Shown in pieces: positions 1 through 12,742 of a DNA stretch of 64,000 nucleotides. The translations under genes and the position numbers were made by a program. The stretch is from Phaseolus vulgaris (lineage: Eukaryota > Streptophyta > Magnoliopsida > Fabales > Fabaceae), in assembly GCF_000499845.2 (NCBI RefSeq), contig NC_023749.2:13688727-13752726 (forward strand), written 5' to 3'. The stretch's first letter is position 1. Every line of letters begins with the position of its first letter. The notes beneath the pieces were generated by a model. That model saw nothing but the letters and a program-made list of their open reading frames with translations. It did not search any database and had not been told where the DNA came from.

Positions 1-222
1 CCTTTGGTTTGTAAGAGAATGGTTAAATGATGTGGTAGGTTGTTGGTTGGGTTTTTAGTTGGTTTTAGGTGTTTGCAGGGGTTTTCGTTAAGATGTCGGT
101 AGGAGATTTTAGCATAGTTAGGGGGAGTCTAAGTATTTTTCTTTTTCGATTTGTATAAGGGTTAAACCACCCCTGAAGTGGTTCATATTTATCTATTCTT
201 TCTTGTTGATAAAAAAAATGTG
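1..222 (+). mobile_element. LINE 3' end (cut by window edge)
   Basis: The segment ends in a plant L1-type 3' terminus: GTATAAGGGTTAAACCACCC, then CTGAAGTGGTTC, a T-rich stretch, TTGTTGATAAAAAAAA and a short poly(A). Very similar termini occur at 31030-31097 and 40650-40717, where target duplications prove retroposition. The 5' part lies outside the window, so no coding domain is visible. It looks like 3' UTR only. Confidence 0.7.
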
Positions 223-249
223 AAATTATCGGAACATATTTATAATTTT

Positions 250-2205
250 AAGAAAAATTAATTGATGTCCTATTTAAATAAAAACTTAAAATTTCTAAAA
301 TATTCAAAATTCAAAATAAATACAAATCTTAAATTATATAATATCTTATTTAAATAAAAGTCTAAATTATATAAAATTCATAAAATATTCAAAATCCTAT
401 ATAAATACAAATCATATTATTTATTTTTTTATTTAAACAAAAATATGAAATATGTAAAATTCCTAAAATATTCAAAATCCAAAATATATACATGTCCTAA
501 ATTATTTAATGTCTTATTTAAATAAAAATCTCAAATATATAACACTACAAGAAAAAAAGATTTTAACGGAGATTATTTAACGGGAGTTAATATAACATTG
601 AGAATTAATTTAATTAATGGAGGTTTTTTTAACCTTCGTTAAGTTTCAAAGGTTATTCTAAAACATCAGCAAAACAACAAAGGTTTTTTTAACTTTCGTT
701 AAATTCCAAAGGTTTATTTAAAACTTCAACAAAATAACGGAGATTTTTTTAACCTTCGTTAAATTTCAAAGGTTTATTTAAAACCTCAACAAAATAATGG
801 AGATTTTTTTAACATTCGTTAAATTTCAAAGATTAATTCTAAAACATCAACAAAATAACTGAGTTTTTTTAACCTTCGTTAAATCCAAAGGTTTATTCTA
901 AAACATTAGCAAAATAACGAAAGATATTTTTAACCTTCGTTAAATTCCAAATATTTATGGAAGAACCTCAATAAAACACTACAGATGGTTCAAATTTCAA
1001 TAAATAAATATAATTAAATCTATTTATAAATAAATAATTAAAACCTATATAGTTTTAATATATTTTATAACTAAATTCTCTAAAATTTTGAAAGTGTAAC
1101 TTTACATTACAAATAAGTTTTCTAAAGTTTCTAAAATTTATTTTAAAATATCAGCAAAATAACCTTGGATAATAAGTATTTCAACAATTAATTTTGGATA
1201 ATAGGTATTTCAACAATATTTGCATATTTATTACGATTGATGATAGTTGGTTTATATAATTCCTATTCTTTTTTTTGTTACGAGTTTATGTTTAAAAAAA
1301 CCTAACTTATTTTGTTTTAGCTTTTGATGTACATATATTTTTTTTACAGTTTTAGTTTTAAATATAATTGTTAATATTTAATTCTCATCATTTTGAAATA
1401 TTTTAAATTAAGGCCTTTATTTTAAAATGCATCCAATATTCAATTCACTAAGAAAGTGAGAAGTGATAAAGTTAATTTTCCTCTCAATATATTCTTGCAA
1501 TCTTTGAAGCTCTCGTAGCCAAGAACACACATGGGCTTTGAAGCTTACGTTTGAAAAATAATGCCATTATTTAAGATATATAAAGCAGTTATAAACACCA
1601 GTTCCCTAGTTGGGGCAGTAAGGTGATGGAAGAAACAATATTGGAGTAAGAAGAAGGTAATGTCTTATTTATAGTGTTTCTTTTCCTTGGATATAATAGA
1701 CATAAGTATGGCTGAATTGTGATTCCTTACTAGGACTGTCGGCGGCAACCACTGAGGGTGGAAGAGAGAATTCAGGAGAATCGTTAGAGATGGTGGAAAA
1801 TGGGGTTGAAGGTTATTTCAGATGACAAGTCATTTTATGGAAATTTTGAAATTCATGGTATTTCACGGAGGGTTTGAAATCCATGATATTTTACAGAGGT
1901 TCTTAAACCCATGTTATTTAACAAGGGTTCTGAAAGAATTTTCCCGAGGTTTTAAAAAAACTGGTTCCCCAGGGATGGTTTAGCGAGGGAAACCGCAATC
2001 CTGGGTAAATGACTTAATAAAGGTTTTAACTCTGGATAATGTAAAAATAAACTCCCGTTAAAACCATTTTTTTAGTGTAAAATTCTTAAAATATTCAAAA
2101 TCTTAAATAAATATAAATCCTAAATTATTTAATGTCTTATTTAATAAAAATCTAAAATAATTAAAATTTCTTAAATTGTTTAATATCTTAAATAAACACA
2201 AATCA
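250..2205. repeat. Degenerate AT-rich tandem repeat split by a CACTA insertion
   Basis: On both sides of the CACTA element (250-542 and 2078-2205) the sequence repeats a loose unit of roughly 85-100 bp. The unit contains AAAATTCCTAAAATATTCAA, a stretch like AAATCCTAAATTATTTAATG, and TCTTATTTAAATAAAAATCT. The repeat continues after the insertion, so it is older than the CACTA element. No coding potential was seen. Confidence 0.6.
543..2077. mobile_element. Non-autonomous CACTA (En/Spm-like) element with TAA target duplication
   Basis: The left end reads CACTACAAGAAAAAAAGATT. The right end, reverse-complemented, starts CACTAAAAAAATGGTTTTAA. Both continue into TTTTAACGG, giving imperfect terminal inverted repeats. 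The element is flanked by TAA at 540-542 and 2078-2080, the 3-bp duplication typical of CACTA elements. The left third (about 560-960) holds five or six subterminal repeats of about 60 bp with AACCTTCGTTAAATTCCAAA and TCAACAAAATAACGGAG. No transposase is visible in the 1535 bp, so it would depend on an autonomous relative. The family differs from the ACATACGG-type CACTA elements further right. Confidence 0.8.
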
Positions 2206-2214
2206 ATAAAAATG

Positions 2215-2530
2215 AACTATGGAATGTGATAATCGCTTATCACTCAAAATTACACATAAAATCAATTATCCTGATACCAACATCGATTATCCCTAAAAAA
2301 AATTGCACATTACATAGATTATGCTTAAACCAACATTGATTATCCCTCAAAATTAAACTTGATTATCCTTAAGGCAACATCAATTATTTTTAATTATTCT
2401 TTGTCAATAAAAAAAATCAATTATCCCTTCAAATAACATGCATAATCATTTTTATTTGTCACACTGTCTTGCATAATTGATTACCTTTGGATTTTGTGTT
2501 ACATAATCGGTTTAAACTCCTCGTAATTTA
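2215..2530. repeat. Degenerate ATCAATTATCC repeats
   Basis: About eight spaced copies of ATCAATTATCC, CATCGATTATCC or TTGATTATCC occur, roughly 25-50 bp apart and separated by AT-rich filler. This looks like an old decayed minisatellite. No ORF of note. Confidence 0.45.
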
Positions 2531-3583
2531 TTACCTCTTCCAATTCTTACCTCAAACGATCACCACAACAACACCAAAGCCATCATCACATATCACCAAT
2601 ACACGACTTTGCTTACTAAAAAGGAAGGACAATAATGTAAATTATTATGAATCTACATAACTTTCTACTAACTTCTTGACACATATGCGGAGATGATGTT
2701 TTTAAATTTATTCATCTTTACTTGCTCCAAATCAACACAAATCATTGAATAGATCATTACAAATTTATCCAGATAAACAATAATCATCTGAATGCAAACA
2801 CAGATAAAATTTTGTGAAATTGTTTATAATTTTGAAGAATGAATCTACATTGTAACTTATATTTTTTACAAATCATATTTTTAATTCCATTTGTTTTCAT
2901 TTATGCAGCTACAAAAAGCACAGTGCACAAACATTTACTCATATCTTCTCAATTATGTTTGCCGCTTTTGATTGTTACCTATGCTTTGTTTGGATTAGAA
3001 AATGGAAATGAGAGAGTGAATTTGAGATGATTTGAAGGAAAAGTGTAAAGAAAGTTAAGGTGTTTGGATTAAGGTAAATAAAGTGGAAAGTGTTGAGAAA
3101 ATTTATGAAAATTTGTGAATGATGTGATGGGTGTGATTGAAATTATATTATTTTTAATTGATAAAAATGTAAATTTAATTTATCCTTATATTTTAAAATT
3201 GTTAAATAATTAATTTAATTTATTTATTTATAAATTATAATCATTTTTAATTAAAATATTATTTAAATATTTATAATTATAAATATTTGATAAAAACTTA
3301 TTTTTATATTAAATAAAATTATTATTTTTATTTTTACTCTTTTGTAATTAAGATAACTATTATATAAAATTATTTTTTATTTTAAAAAAATATATTTATT
3401 TTTATTTTATTTTTATTTATAACTTATTATATATAAAATGTGATTAATTATGTTATTATATAATAATTATTTTGTATAATTTTAATTATATTTTTTAGAT
3501 TTAAATTGTAATTTTGATTTAAATAAAAATAAGAATAATTTAAATTTAAAATAAAGGATAAAATAATAAATTAAAATTAATTA

Positions 3584-3639
<56 letters not shown>

Positions 3640-4012
3640 CTTTCTTCGCATTTTGTAAAGAAAGTTCTGAACATACAAAATGTCTTAATTTTCGTGTTTT
3701 TTATAATAAAAATGCTTACAGTAAATTTTTCTTTTCTATCGTAAAAAAAACAAACGATGCCAGATTAAGAAACATCTTAAATGTTATTTATTTATTTATT
3801 TATTTTGATAATTTTTTTTATTTATTTCTTTATATATCTCGTTTATCATGTTCTGTTACATTATTTATTACCCCTTCTTTCATTTTCTACCTCTTTCCTT
3901 TCTTCCTATAGCCTAACTCAAAAGACAGAGTTAGCCTTTCCCCCTACCTATCTACCTAGCTAGCAAATTTAATGGTATCCCTCAAGTGTTAGGAATACAG
4001 TGCCAAGTGATG
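2531..4012. other. AT-rich intergenic region upstream of GH3, with a (TA)n microsatellite
   Basis: I see no gene. The short ORFs at 2839-3030 and 3781-3963 are low-complexity and unconvincing. A perfect (TA)n run lies at about 3588-3639. GTTTGGATTA occurs twice, at about 2989 and 3062, but I found no paired element ends. The last few hundred bases would include the distal GH3 promoter. Confidence 0.6.
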
Positions 4013-4018
4013 TGACGT
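4013..4018 (+). promoter_or_regulatory. TGACGT (as-1/TGA-type) motif upstream of GH3
   Basis: TGACGTGA at 4013-4020 contains a TGACG core, about 310 bp before the TATA box. TGACG motifs bind TGA-class bZIP factors and occur in known auxin-responsive soybean GH3 promoters. I found no canonical TGTCTC auxin-response element between 3960 and 4490; the nearest match is GGTCTC at about 4265. Function here is inference. Confidence 0.35.
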
Positions 4019-4325
4019 GATGATATATAGAGGCCTAGGAAAGAGTAATAGTTAGTCTAGCCCCACATGAAGATCGATTTATAAGTATCACGTTCACAGT
4101 TAATGTACTCGACTACATACTTTAGCTTTTGATAAATAATACGTATACATGGTTACTTTAGTTTCATGATTTAGTTAACAAAACATTAATCTTAATCCAA
4201 CACTTGCACGAACCTTCCTCGATATGTCATTTTCAAGTGTAATGTTTCCTTTTTTTTCTTCATTGGTCTCTCAACTACTCTAAAGTGGTTCTCAAGTTCT
4301 AACCACATTCCCTTGCCTTGCTTCC

Positions 4326-4333
4326 TATAAATA
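4326..4333 (+). promoter_or_regulatory. TATA box of the GH3 gene
   Basis: TATAAATA lies about 160 bp upstream of the chosen ATG, in a C/T-rich setting typical of plant core promoters. It predicts a transcription start near 4356-4362 and a 5' UTR of about 130 nt. The reading frame is open upstream of the ATG back to 4318, but that stretch includes the TATA box and does not resemble GH3, so I treat it as leader. Confidence 0.65.
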
Positions 4334-4491
4334 TGTCATTTCACTATGCCTTGTTTTCCAACCCACTCCTCCCAGGTAAGCTCAAATTCCAAAGTCAGAT
4401 CTCCACTACATTGTTGCTTCAATTCCATTTCTCACATCAACACCTTTTTAGCAAACACTCACTTGCCACATATATCTTATCATCTATAGCC

Positions 4492-7400
4492 ATGCCTGAG
4501 GCTCCTAGCCACTACCTGTGCAACAACCCAAATGGCAAAGTTGATGATGATGTTGTTATCACCAAGAACAACAACAACAAAGCACTGGAATACATTGAGG
4601 ATGTTACTAGCAACGCTGATGAAATTCAGACAAGGGTCCTTGCTGAGATCCTCTCCTCTAGTGCACATGCTGAGTACCTTCAACGCCATGGCTTAGATGG
4701 GCGCACAGAGAGAGAGAGTTTCAAGAAGATCATGCCTGTGGTCACATACGAGGATTTAAAGCCAGATATTGATCGTATAGCTAATGGTGATACCTCCCCA
4801 ATTTTATGTTCCAAACCTATTTCTGAGTTCCTCACTAGGTCAGTGTTATTACTATGTTTTAACTTGATACACATCCTCAATTTCTTCCACTCCTCTTCCC
4901 TTAGTTTTATTGTTCTTCTTACAATTGAACTCTCACACTCCACCTACACCTGGTAATAAAAAATGTGTTTTTGTTGCACTGAAAAATATTTTGATGCTAT
5001 GTTCATACAAATTATTAATTTTTCTTTTGTTTCATTTCACTTTCATTCTACTTTTTCATTATTTGACATGCTGATAAAAAAAAACTTTTATCACATATAT
5101 AAGTTTTTCTCACCTGAAATAGGGTGGTATGTGTACTCTGCGTTAATATATAATACCACTTTCTCATTTTACGAAAAATGTCTTTTTCACACTATTAGGA
5201 GTGGAGACTTTGGGCTTGAGAGATTGACCCAAAGAAAAGGGATTATAGATATTAATAATGATGTAAAATATGGGAGGGAAATATCAAATAAGTGACACAT
5301 TAAATTAAAGATAAAAAATGAAGTGGTGTGAGTTATGGTGCAGAGAAAACCATTTACATTCCTTTCCTTTTTGGATTTTATTTTGTAGCGTAAGAGTGAG
5401 AGACAAAAGAACAAAATAATCTATTGTAAGGAGTGTATAAGGAACGTACCAAAAAGGTGATGTGAAATAAGTAGTCTACACGTTTATCGAGAAATTAAGA
5501 ATAAATGAGGTGAGCTATAAGGGTAGGGCTATATTTATTTCATTTTATTTTCTTATTCTCTTAATTTTTTTAACATATAATTTCAAACATGATATTTTCT
5601 CTCTTTTTTTCTTTTTTTTTTATGTCCTTACTTCTTTAACTCCTATTTTCTTTTTCTCGACAAAAAAACAATCGAATTATATAAAACACATGAAATATTC
5701 GAGTCCTTTTACAAAATATAAACTATATACAGCTGGACTAGCACAACGTCATCCGAAATATAGGACCCCCTCAAAACCATATATATTCATAAAATTTATT
5801 GGGAAATGATTTTTTTACTCTCAAAAATTAAAATACATATAATTAACAATTCATTATAATAATATAATAATATTTAAAATTAAAAAATAAATTAAATATA
5901 ATTAAAAAATATTAATTTGCTGGATTATTGAGTGTTTGTTACTGGTGTCAAGATATCTATCGGCAACTACTTTATTATTCTGACAAATTAGTTTTATTGT
6001 TATATTTATTTCTTCTGACATTATTCATTATTTACTACATCTATCGGTTATAATTGTTTTTTTCTCCCCTTATATGTTCTAAAATAATATTTTAATAATT
6101 TATTTTTATATATAATCAACTTATAAATCTTTATAGCAATATAAAAATAGTAATATGGGAGTAAATTTTAGCATAATACTATCTTCCTAAATTTTCCGTA
6201 CTATTTTAACCATATGTTATCAGCAACTCATTAAAAAAAGTGCGAAATAAGATTAAGAAAAGAACGTGGAAAAAACATTGTAGAGTGAAATAACGTTATT
6301 CTGTTGATTGAATTTAGCTCTGGAACATCTGGTGGGGAGAGAAAACTGATGCCAACCATAGAAGATGAACTTCAGAGGAAATCATTACTCTACAGTCTCT
6401 TGATGCCAGTGATGGACCAATTTGTTCCAGGTTTAGAGAAAGGCAAGGGCATGTACTTTTTGTTCGTAAAATCAGAAGCCAAAACCCCAGGGGGGCTCCT
6501 AGCTCGTCCAGTTTTAACCAGTTACTACAAAAGCTCACATTTCAAGAACCCTAAACAAAGATATGATCCCTACACAAACTACACTAGTCCAATTGAGTCC
6601 ATTCTCTGCCTAGACTCTTACCAAAGCATGTATTCTCAGATGCTTTGTGGACTTTCTCAAAACGAACAAGTTCTTCGTGTTGGGGCTGTTTTCTCCTCGG
6701 GCTTCATCCGTGCCATCAAGTTCCTAGAAAAGCATTGGGTGAGTTTGTGCCACGACATAAGATATGGCACCATAGACCCTGAAATCAGTGACTCTTCTGT
6801 TAGAGAGGCCATCATGAAGACACTCAAACCAAACCCCAAGCTTGCGGATTTCATAGAAGGTGAGTGCAAGAAGGAGTCGTGGAAGGGGATCATCACTAGG
6901 GTGTGGCCAAACACCAAGTATGTGGATGTTATTGTTACTGGAACCATGTCTCAGTATATTCCGATATTGGATTACTACAGCAATGGTCTCCCTCTTGTCT
7001 GCACCATGTATGCTTCGTCTGAGTGTTACTTTGGCCTCAACTTGAACCCTTTGTGTGAACCCAGTGAGGTTTCTTACACCCTCATTCCCACAATGGCTTA
7101 CTTTGAGTTCTTGCCCCTCAATAAGACGAAGGGACATGCCAATTCTATTTCTCACCCTGAGCACGAACATTTGGTTGATCTTGTGGATGTGGAGTTGGGT
7201 AAAGAATATGAGCTTGTGGTCACCACTTATGCGGGTAAAGTTCCATTTTCTTTAAATTTACAAATATATATTTTTAAGTATTTTACTTTTATGAAATATA
7301 TATAATAGTAGTTCTTATATTTATAACAGATCAATTTCATCTTTTTTTTAAAAGAATTTGGTGAAGTAGGTTAATGTGAATAACATGTGCCATGTGACGT

Positions 7401-8912
7401 TTAAAGGGTTAGTATTGTGACCTCCACATGTAAAATACTAGTAATTATTTGAGTGAGATTATTTGATTTTTTTCATCCATATAGCACTGTTTTTTCTTTT
7501 TCTTTTTTCAAAATAGCACGCTGTTCTCTTTATTTCCATAGATAGAATGATTTACACGTATCGAATTTTGATTTGTGTTGCGTTTTTTTTACAAATAGTA
7601 TATTTTTTTTTTCTTTCAGAAATCCCTCCCTCCTTTTTTTAATTAAAAGAAATTAAAAATCCAGTTTGGAATTTAGCTTCATGTGAACTGAATTTCGACT
7701 GGTTTTCTAGTTAATTTCTTCTCAATTACAGTTCAAAATTGTGTAATTAAAAAACATAGTACGTTATTTAGGGGAATTTTTTTGAAATGGTGCTAAGGTG
7801 GTGCAAAAGTCGATATCATTAACTAACTACCCCATACTTTATATATAAGAAGACAAAATCCATCAATTTTCATATACAAAATCACACCTGACAACTCATT
7901 TTACTCTTTAAAATGTTGATTGTCATGAAAATGAAAAAGGTTTTAAAAGAAAAGTGAAAGATTATTTATAAACAATTCAAAATCATACACACTATCATTA
8001 GTATTTTTACTTCTGTCTTTCGTGTCACGTTATATATTATTCATTATATCTATTTTTCTCTCCTATTTTTTCTCTTGACACCCGAGTTCCCTGTAACATT
8101 TTCCTTATTTGAAACACACGAAAGTGAAACTTTGAACATAAGCGACTTTAATTTTTCTCTCCACTCATACACCTGTCACTCTTCACTTGATAAAGAATCT
8201 CTCGTGATACTTTCAAAAAGAACCATTCCTACAACATAGCATGTGTACTTTTGGATTTAGCTTATGCACTATTTCTTTTATTTAATTAGATTCTAACAAT
8301 CATGCTATGATGCACGATCCACACGCAGGACTTTACAGGTACCGGGTTGGTGACATACTCCGTGTAGCAGGATTCAAGAACAAGGCACCTCAATTCAACT
8401 TCGTGTGCCGAAAGAATGTGGTTTTGAGCATTGATTCTGACAAGACCGATGAAGTTGAGCTGCAAAATGCTGTGAAGAATGGAGCAAACCGTCTTGCAGA
8501 GTTCGATGCATCACTCACAGAATACACAAGCTGTGCTGACACGTCCACTATCCCGGGACACTATGTGCTGTACTGGGAGATTAGCACGAATGATGAAACC
8601 CCAATTCCTGGTTCTGTTTTTGAGGAGTGTTGCTTTGCAGTTGAAGGGTGTCTGAACAGTGTGTATAGACAAGGAAGGGTAGCAGAGTCCATTGGAGCAT
8701 TGGAAATCAAGATTGTGGAGAATGGAACCTTTGACAAGCTTATGGATTTTGCTCTGAGCCAGGGTGCGTCCATAAATCAGTATAAGACACCTCGTTGTGT
8801 GAATTATGCTCCCATTATTGAACTTCTGGACTCCAAAACAGTTTCCAGTTACTTCAGTACAAAATGTCCACAGTGGGTCCCTGGTCACAAGAAATGGTGC
8901 ATGTACCCTTGA
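4492..8912 (+). CDS. GH3 auxin-amido synthetase (group II, GH3.1-like), three exons
   Basis: GH3 enzymes adenylate a carboxyl hormone, here probably indole-3-acetic acid, and join it to an amino acid in the cytosol. This inactivates free auxin. Exons are 4492-4838, 6318-7234 and 8329-8912. All four splice sites are GT/AG and phases match, giving 1848 nt and 615 residues, normal for the family. The three nucleotide-binding motifs are present: [10 protein letters not shown] (about 116-125, formed across intron 1), YASSE (347-351) and YRYRVGD (424-430, just after intron 2). The C terminus [12 protein letters not shown] resembles GH3.1-type proteins. The start at 4492 is the first ATG after the TATA box that leads into a GH3-like N terminus (MPEAPSHY). 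No stops or frameshifts interrupt the exons, so the gene looks functional. Substrate choice cannot be read from sequence alone; group II membership argues for auxin rather than jasmonate. Confidence 0.93.
4839..6317 (+). other. GH3 intron 1 (1479 bp)
   Basis: The donor is AG|GTCAGT and the acceptor GAATTTAG|CTCTGG. The intron splits a serine codon of the ATP-binding motif (phase 2). It is AT-rich with several short ORFs that look like noise. No element ends were recognised inside. Confidence 0.9.
7235..8328 (+). other. GH3 intron 2 (1094 bp)
   Basis: The donor is GCGG|GTAAAG and the acceptor ACACGCAG|GACTTT, phase 1. It joins ...TTYA to GLYRYRVGD, restoring the third nucleotide-binding motif. 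The content is AT-rich and shows no recognisable repeats or genes. Confidence 0.9.
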
Positions 8913-8917
8913 CTTCA

Positions 8918-8923
8918 AATAAA
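8918..8923 (+). terminator. GH3 polyadenylation signal AATAAA
   Basis: AATAAA starts 6 bp after the TGA stop. T-rich sequence follows with TTGTATTAACTC and TTAATGTATTGTATC at 8968-9004, the kind of far-upstream and U-rich context used at plant poly(A) sites. The true cleavage site may lie 50-100 bp further on. Confidence 0.45.
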
Positions 8924-8929
8924 GTAATA

Positions 8930-11617
8930 TATTAGGTCAAGGAGAATTTGCTTTTATCGTTCATTTCTTGTATTAACTCTTGATTGTCCATTAATGTATT
9001 GTATCCTCTTTCAACTTTCTTTTTATCTAATCTAGTTTAAGATCTTTTACTTAAGGACCTCATAGTACTTTCTTTTAGAAAAATAATATATTAATGATAT
9101 AAAAAAATATTTTTATTATTTTATACAAAAAAAAATTAAAATTTTAGACAAAGAAAAAAAGTTATTTACTGAAATAACGTTATCAATATTGTAAAAAATT
9201 GATAAAAAAAATTTAATACAATTCACACTTTTTTTTTTCAACATCTCAACTTACTTAACATACATGTGTACCAATTAATAAAAAAATAAGTTATTGAATC
9301 AATTAATTTTTATCTATTATTTATTTATTTTATTCAATTTAATCTTTTTATTTATAAAAAATCAATAAAGTCTATCAATTTTAAAAATGTAGCACCATAA
9401 CATTTTTAAGGTTATTGATTATGAATTATAATATTATGAATAAACTGGAATCATTAGTATCTACTTTTGTAAACGATTTTATTATTTACTGAGTGAAAAA
9501 TAGTGTACCATTGTGTTTCTAAAAACTAAAGGATTTGATTGAATATTTTTACTAATAAAGAAATTAAATTGAATAAAGTAAAAATAATGAAACTTATTAA
9601 AAAGAGTAATAAAAAATAATTTCTTTTGCACATTGTGGATCCTATTTAAAATATAATAATAGTATTAAAATTATAGTAAAAGAAATCTTGCAATTTCTGT
9701 GTTGGAGTTATACATCAAGAGATGCTTAAAACAGTTTAAAACTAGTTAACTATTTCACAACTATACTGATCCCTTGACATCATCATTCTTAACATAAGTT
9801 TGGTTCTGCTTCAGTGGAAGGAAACTTATTTCAAAATTTTCACTCTCAGGGCAAAGCTATTTTAGGTAGCTTTGGTCATTTCGCATTTTCTGTGCGTGTC
9901 TTTAAACAAAGCAACCAAAAAAACTATATATATAGTAGTGACTTCAGATAACCTCAAATGCAGTAACAAAATGATGAGATGCAACCAGAAAATGAGATGC
10001 AACTAGAAAGGAACAAAAGAAGTAGAATTGTAGTTGAAATATTCACTTCCAAATATCAGGGAATTGACTCATGCCACAGTAACAGTAGATGTAGATGGAT
10101 GAAGTAGGACAATAATTTGGTTTTTCCATGTAGGGTCAATTCTTTTCTTCTATGTCTGCACCTTTTTTTCCACTCACCATTCTCCCAATATCAGGCATCA
10201 TGCATGCACCAAATTTTTATTTGCATGCGTCTCTGTCCAAAACAGTATTTTTTGAAAGCAACTCGTCATTATCTTAAGTCCTATCTATAGTTTTTAAAAA
10301 GTAGTATGCATTTGCTTTTTAGATAAATAAAATAACATGATGGATATTATGACCTAAAACAAAAAATAAAGAAAGTAATCAAATATGTACGTAAGATATG
10401 GTGTCAATATACCATCAATCTTATTTTTGAGACAGACTTGGCAAAAATTTCTACTTTGAGATTTAGCTCGATCTGTAAATAAAGTATATAATTTAAGTTC
10501 TTGATACAAAATTATTAATTAGCCCAATTTTTCTTTTGGGTGAGTATACTTATAGATATTCTAAATTTTCTTTTATTATTGAAAAGGCAGAGAGTACAGT
10601 TAGACAAACCTGCTATTGCTTACTTAGTGCTGGGAATGTACTATCACAGTCTGATGGCAAAGTTCAGTGCATATAAGAATATTGGTTTACTTAAGGTTTG
10701 TTTGCACTGAAGATGTATGAGGATATATATGGGGGATGCGAGTAGAGCTTTTTGTATAATCATGATGTTAAAGATGAAAGAGAAATAAATGTTCACCACA
10801 CTATTAACATCTATATATCAGAAATGACTTATCTATATTAGGATTGTATTTTTTTTTTTTGTCGTTTGATTATTATTATTATTATAATAATAATAATAAA
10901 TAAATAATTAAAAGTATTATTAGTATTAATTAATTAATAAAATTATTAATATAAATCAAAGAATTCTTTTCACTCGAAGTTTTTATCAACCAACCTCTCC
11001 TTTCACTTATTTCTCACCTCTTTTTCTTTCTTTATTTTCTATTTCTTTCCCTTTAAGGAGAAAAAATGGGGAAATGATCAATTTAGTTTGACATCCAATT
11101 CTTGTCCTCTTAATATGGTTTCCAGCTATGTTCTTTTGGGTTGATGGTACATTTTAAGTGGAAAAGCAAAATGATTCAAGAAAATTTCTTACATTCAATC
11201 ACTGAAAATCTTAATAAATAAATGGAACAGCTTCTCAAACCAATTTGCAATCTAATTTATCATAAAATAAACTATAAATATTTTTTCTTTTATGTGAAAA
11301 TCGTTAAGTCATTTTTTTTTATAATAAGCACATGTTAGGAGAGATGCATATAAATTTAATGCAACAAATTTGAGAAAAAAAATCAGTTTTTACTAACAAT
11401 TTACTAAGTCTTTGAAATATGATGAGCACTTTTTTGTTTAATAAGAAAAATTACATATCATTGTGATCATCTAGTTAAATAGTAAGTAGTTATTAATAAT
11501 GTTTAAATTGAAAAAAAAATATTACAACATTAATATTATTAATATAATACTAATAATATTATTTATATTATTATATTAATTTTATAATATTAATAATATA
11601 TATACCTATTAGTTAGG

Positions 11618-11671
<54 letters not shown>

Positions 11672-12234
11672 TTTTATGAATATTATTTATGACATTCCAT
11701 TGTATAAATGAAGTTACATCATTTATAATTGAACATATATAATTGAACAATTGTTATATTTAACTATTGGTTGTCTATTATAATTTTTAACACATTACAT
11801 GTGTATATACCATGGGATGTTATTATTTATTGTGTCCCATGACAACTTCATGAGATTTATACCCATGATCATAATATCACTAATATTATGGGATCGTCGA
11901 TAAATGAAAATTTGTTCTTTTGTGGAGGAATTTGTCTTAATGTTTTCCTTACAAATCAACGATAAACTTATATTAGTGAAGATATAAAATATGTATTTTC
12001 ATCTCAATGTAATAACATAAATAGAAAAATATTGAGTGGTTGGAAATTTGTCTAAGAAGATGTCTAGATCAGGAAACAAGTTCATTGGCATAAGAACTAA
12101 AACATCACCATAATGAATCTTCTCCACCATGACTTAATTATGTTAGAGGATTGAGAAACATTAATTATCTAAAATTCTGACATCTACAAAGACCTTTCCA
12201 ACTCACATTGACTTATGAAACCAATTTCATTCTT
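8930..12234. other. AT-rich intergenic region, no gene seen
   Basis: The region between GH3 and the CACTA element has no ORF of interest on either strand. It holds short A/T runs, a small inverted ATT/AAT cluster at about 10870-10900 and an (ATT)n array. Nothing else could be supported. Confidence 0.6.
11618..11670. repeat. (ATT)n microsatellite
   Basis: About 17 uninterrupted ATT units, ending in a T run. A likely length-polymorphic marker. Confidence 0.9.
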
Positions 12235-12742
12235 CACTACAAGAAAAATTGGTATTACATACTGTTGAAGATGGATGTTGTCCCTTCAAGACAAAGTGTT
12301 TGATAAAGCAAAATGTGTATTTTTCCTTAGTGTTTGTATTTGCTTTAAGGATGTCTTAGGTATAGATTAGAGGTTGTTTAAAGTAGGCTTTTTGCTGAGT
12401 AACACACCTCTTAACCCCTAACCATGTGATAAGAGCAAGCACAAGTCTTATGAAAGTGTTTTTCACGTGTTTTATAAAAATATCATTTACTGCATAGAAA
12501 ATAAATTTGTTCTCCTCTAAATGAATAGATTCTTTTCTTAAACTGATGCCTTGATTAAGTTCTTTTTGAAAATCATGTTTTATGCATAAAGTATCTTGAC
12601 CAAGTCTTCATTCCATCAAAACGACTGTGTTTCACTTGTTAAAAAGTTCTTGTTATCGTTTTGAAAATGAATCTATTCTTTTGTAAATGAATAGATTCTT
12701 TTTAGTCTGGTGCCACGTTTTCTTAAAAGGTTTTTCACAACT

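Noticed and set aside
2989..3660. Possible MITE with repeated GTTTGGATTA
   Set aside because: I could not find matching inverted ends or a target duplication.
4318..4491. N-terminal extension of the GH3 ORF
   Set aside because: The open frame starts at 4318 but overlaps the TATA box and has no GH3 similarity. The ATG at 4492 fits family length and start.
6314..7255. Several minus- and plus-strand ORFs overlapping GH3 exon 2
   Set aside because: They are shadow frames of a well-conserved coding exon.
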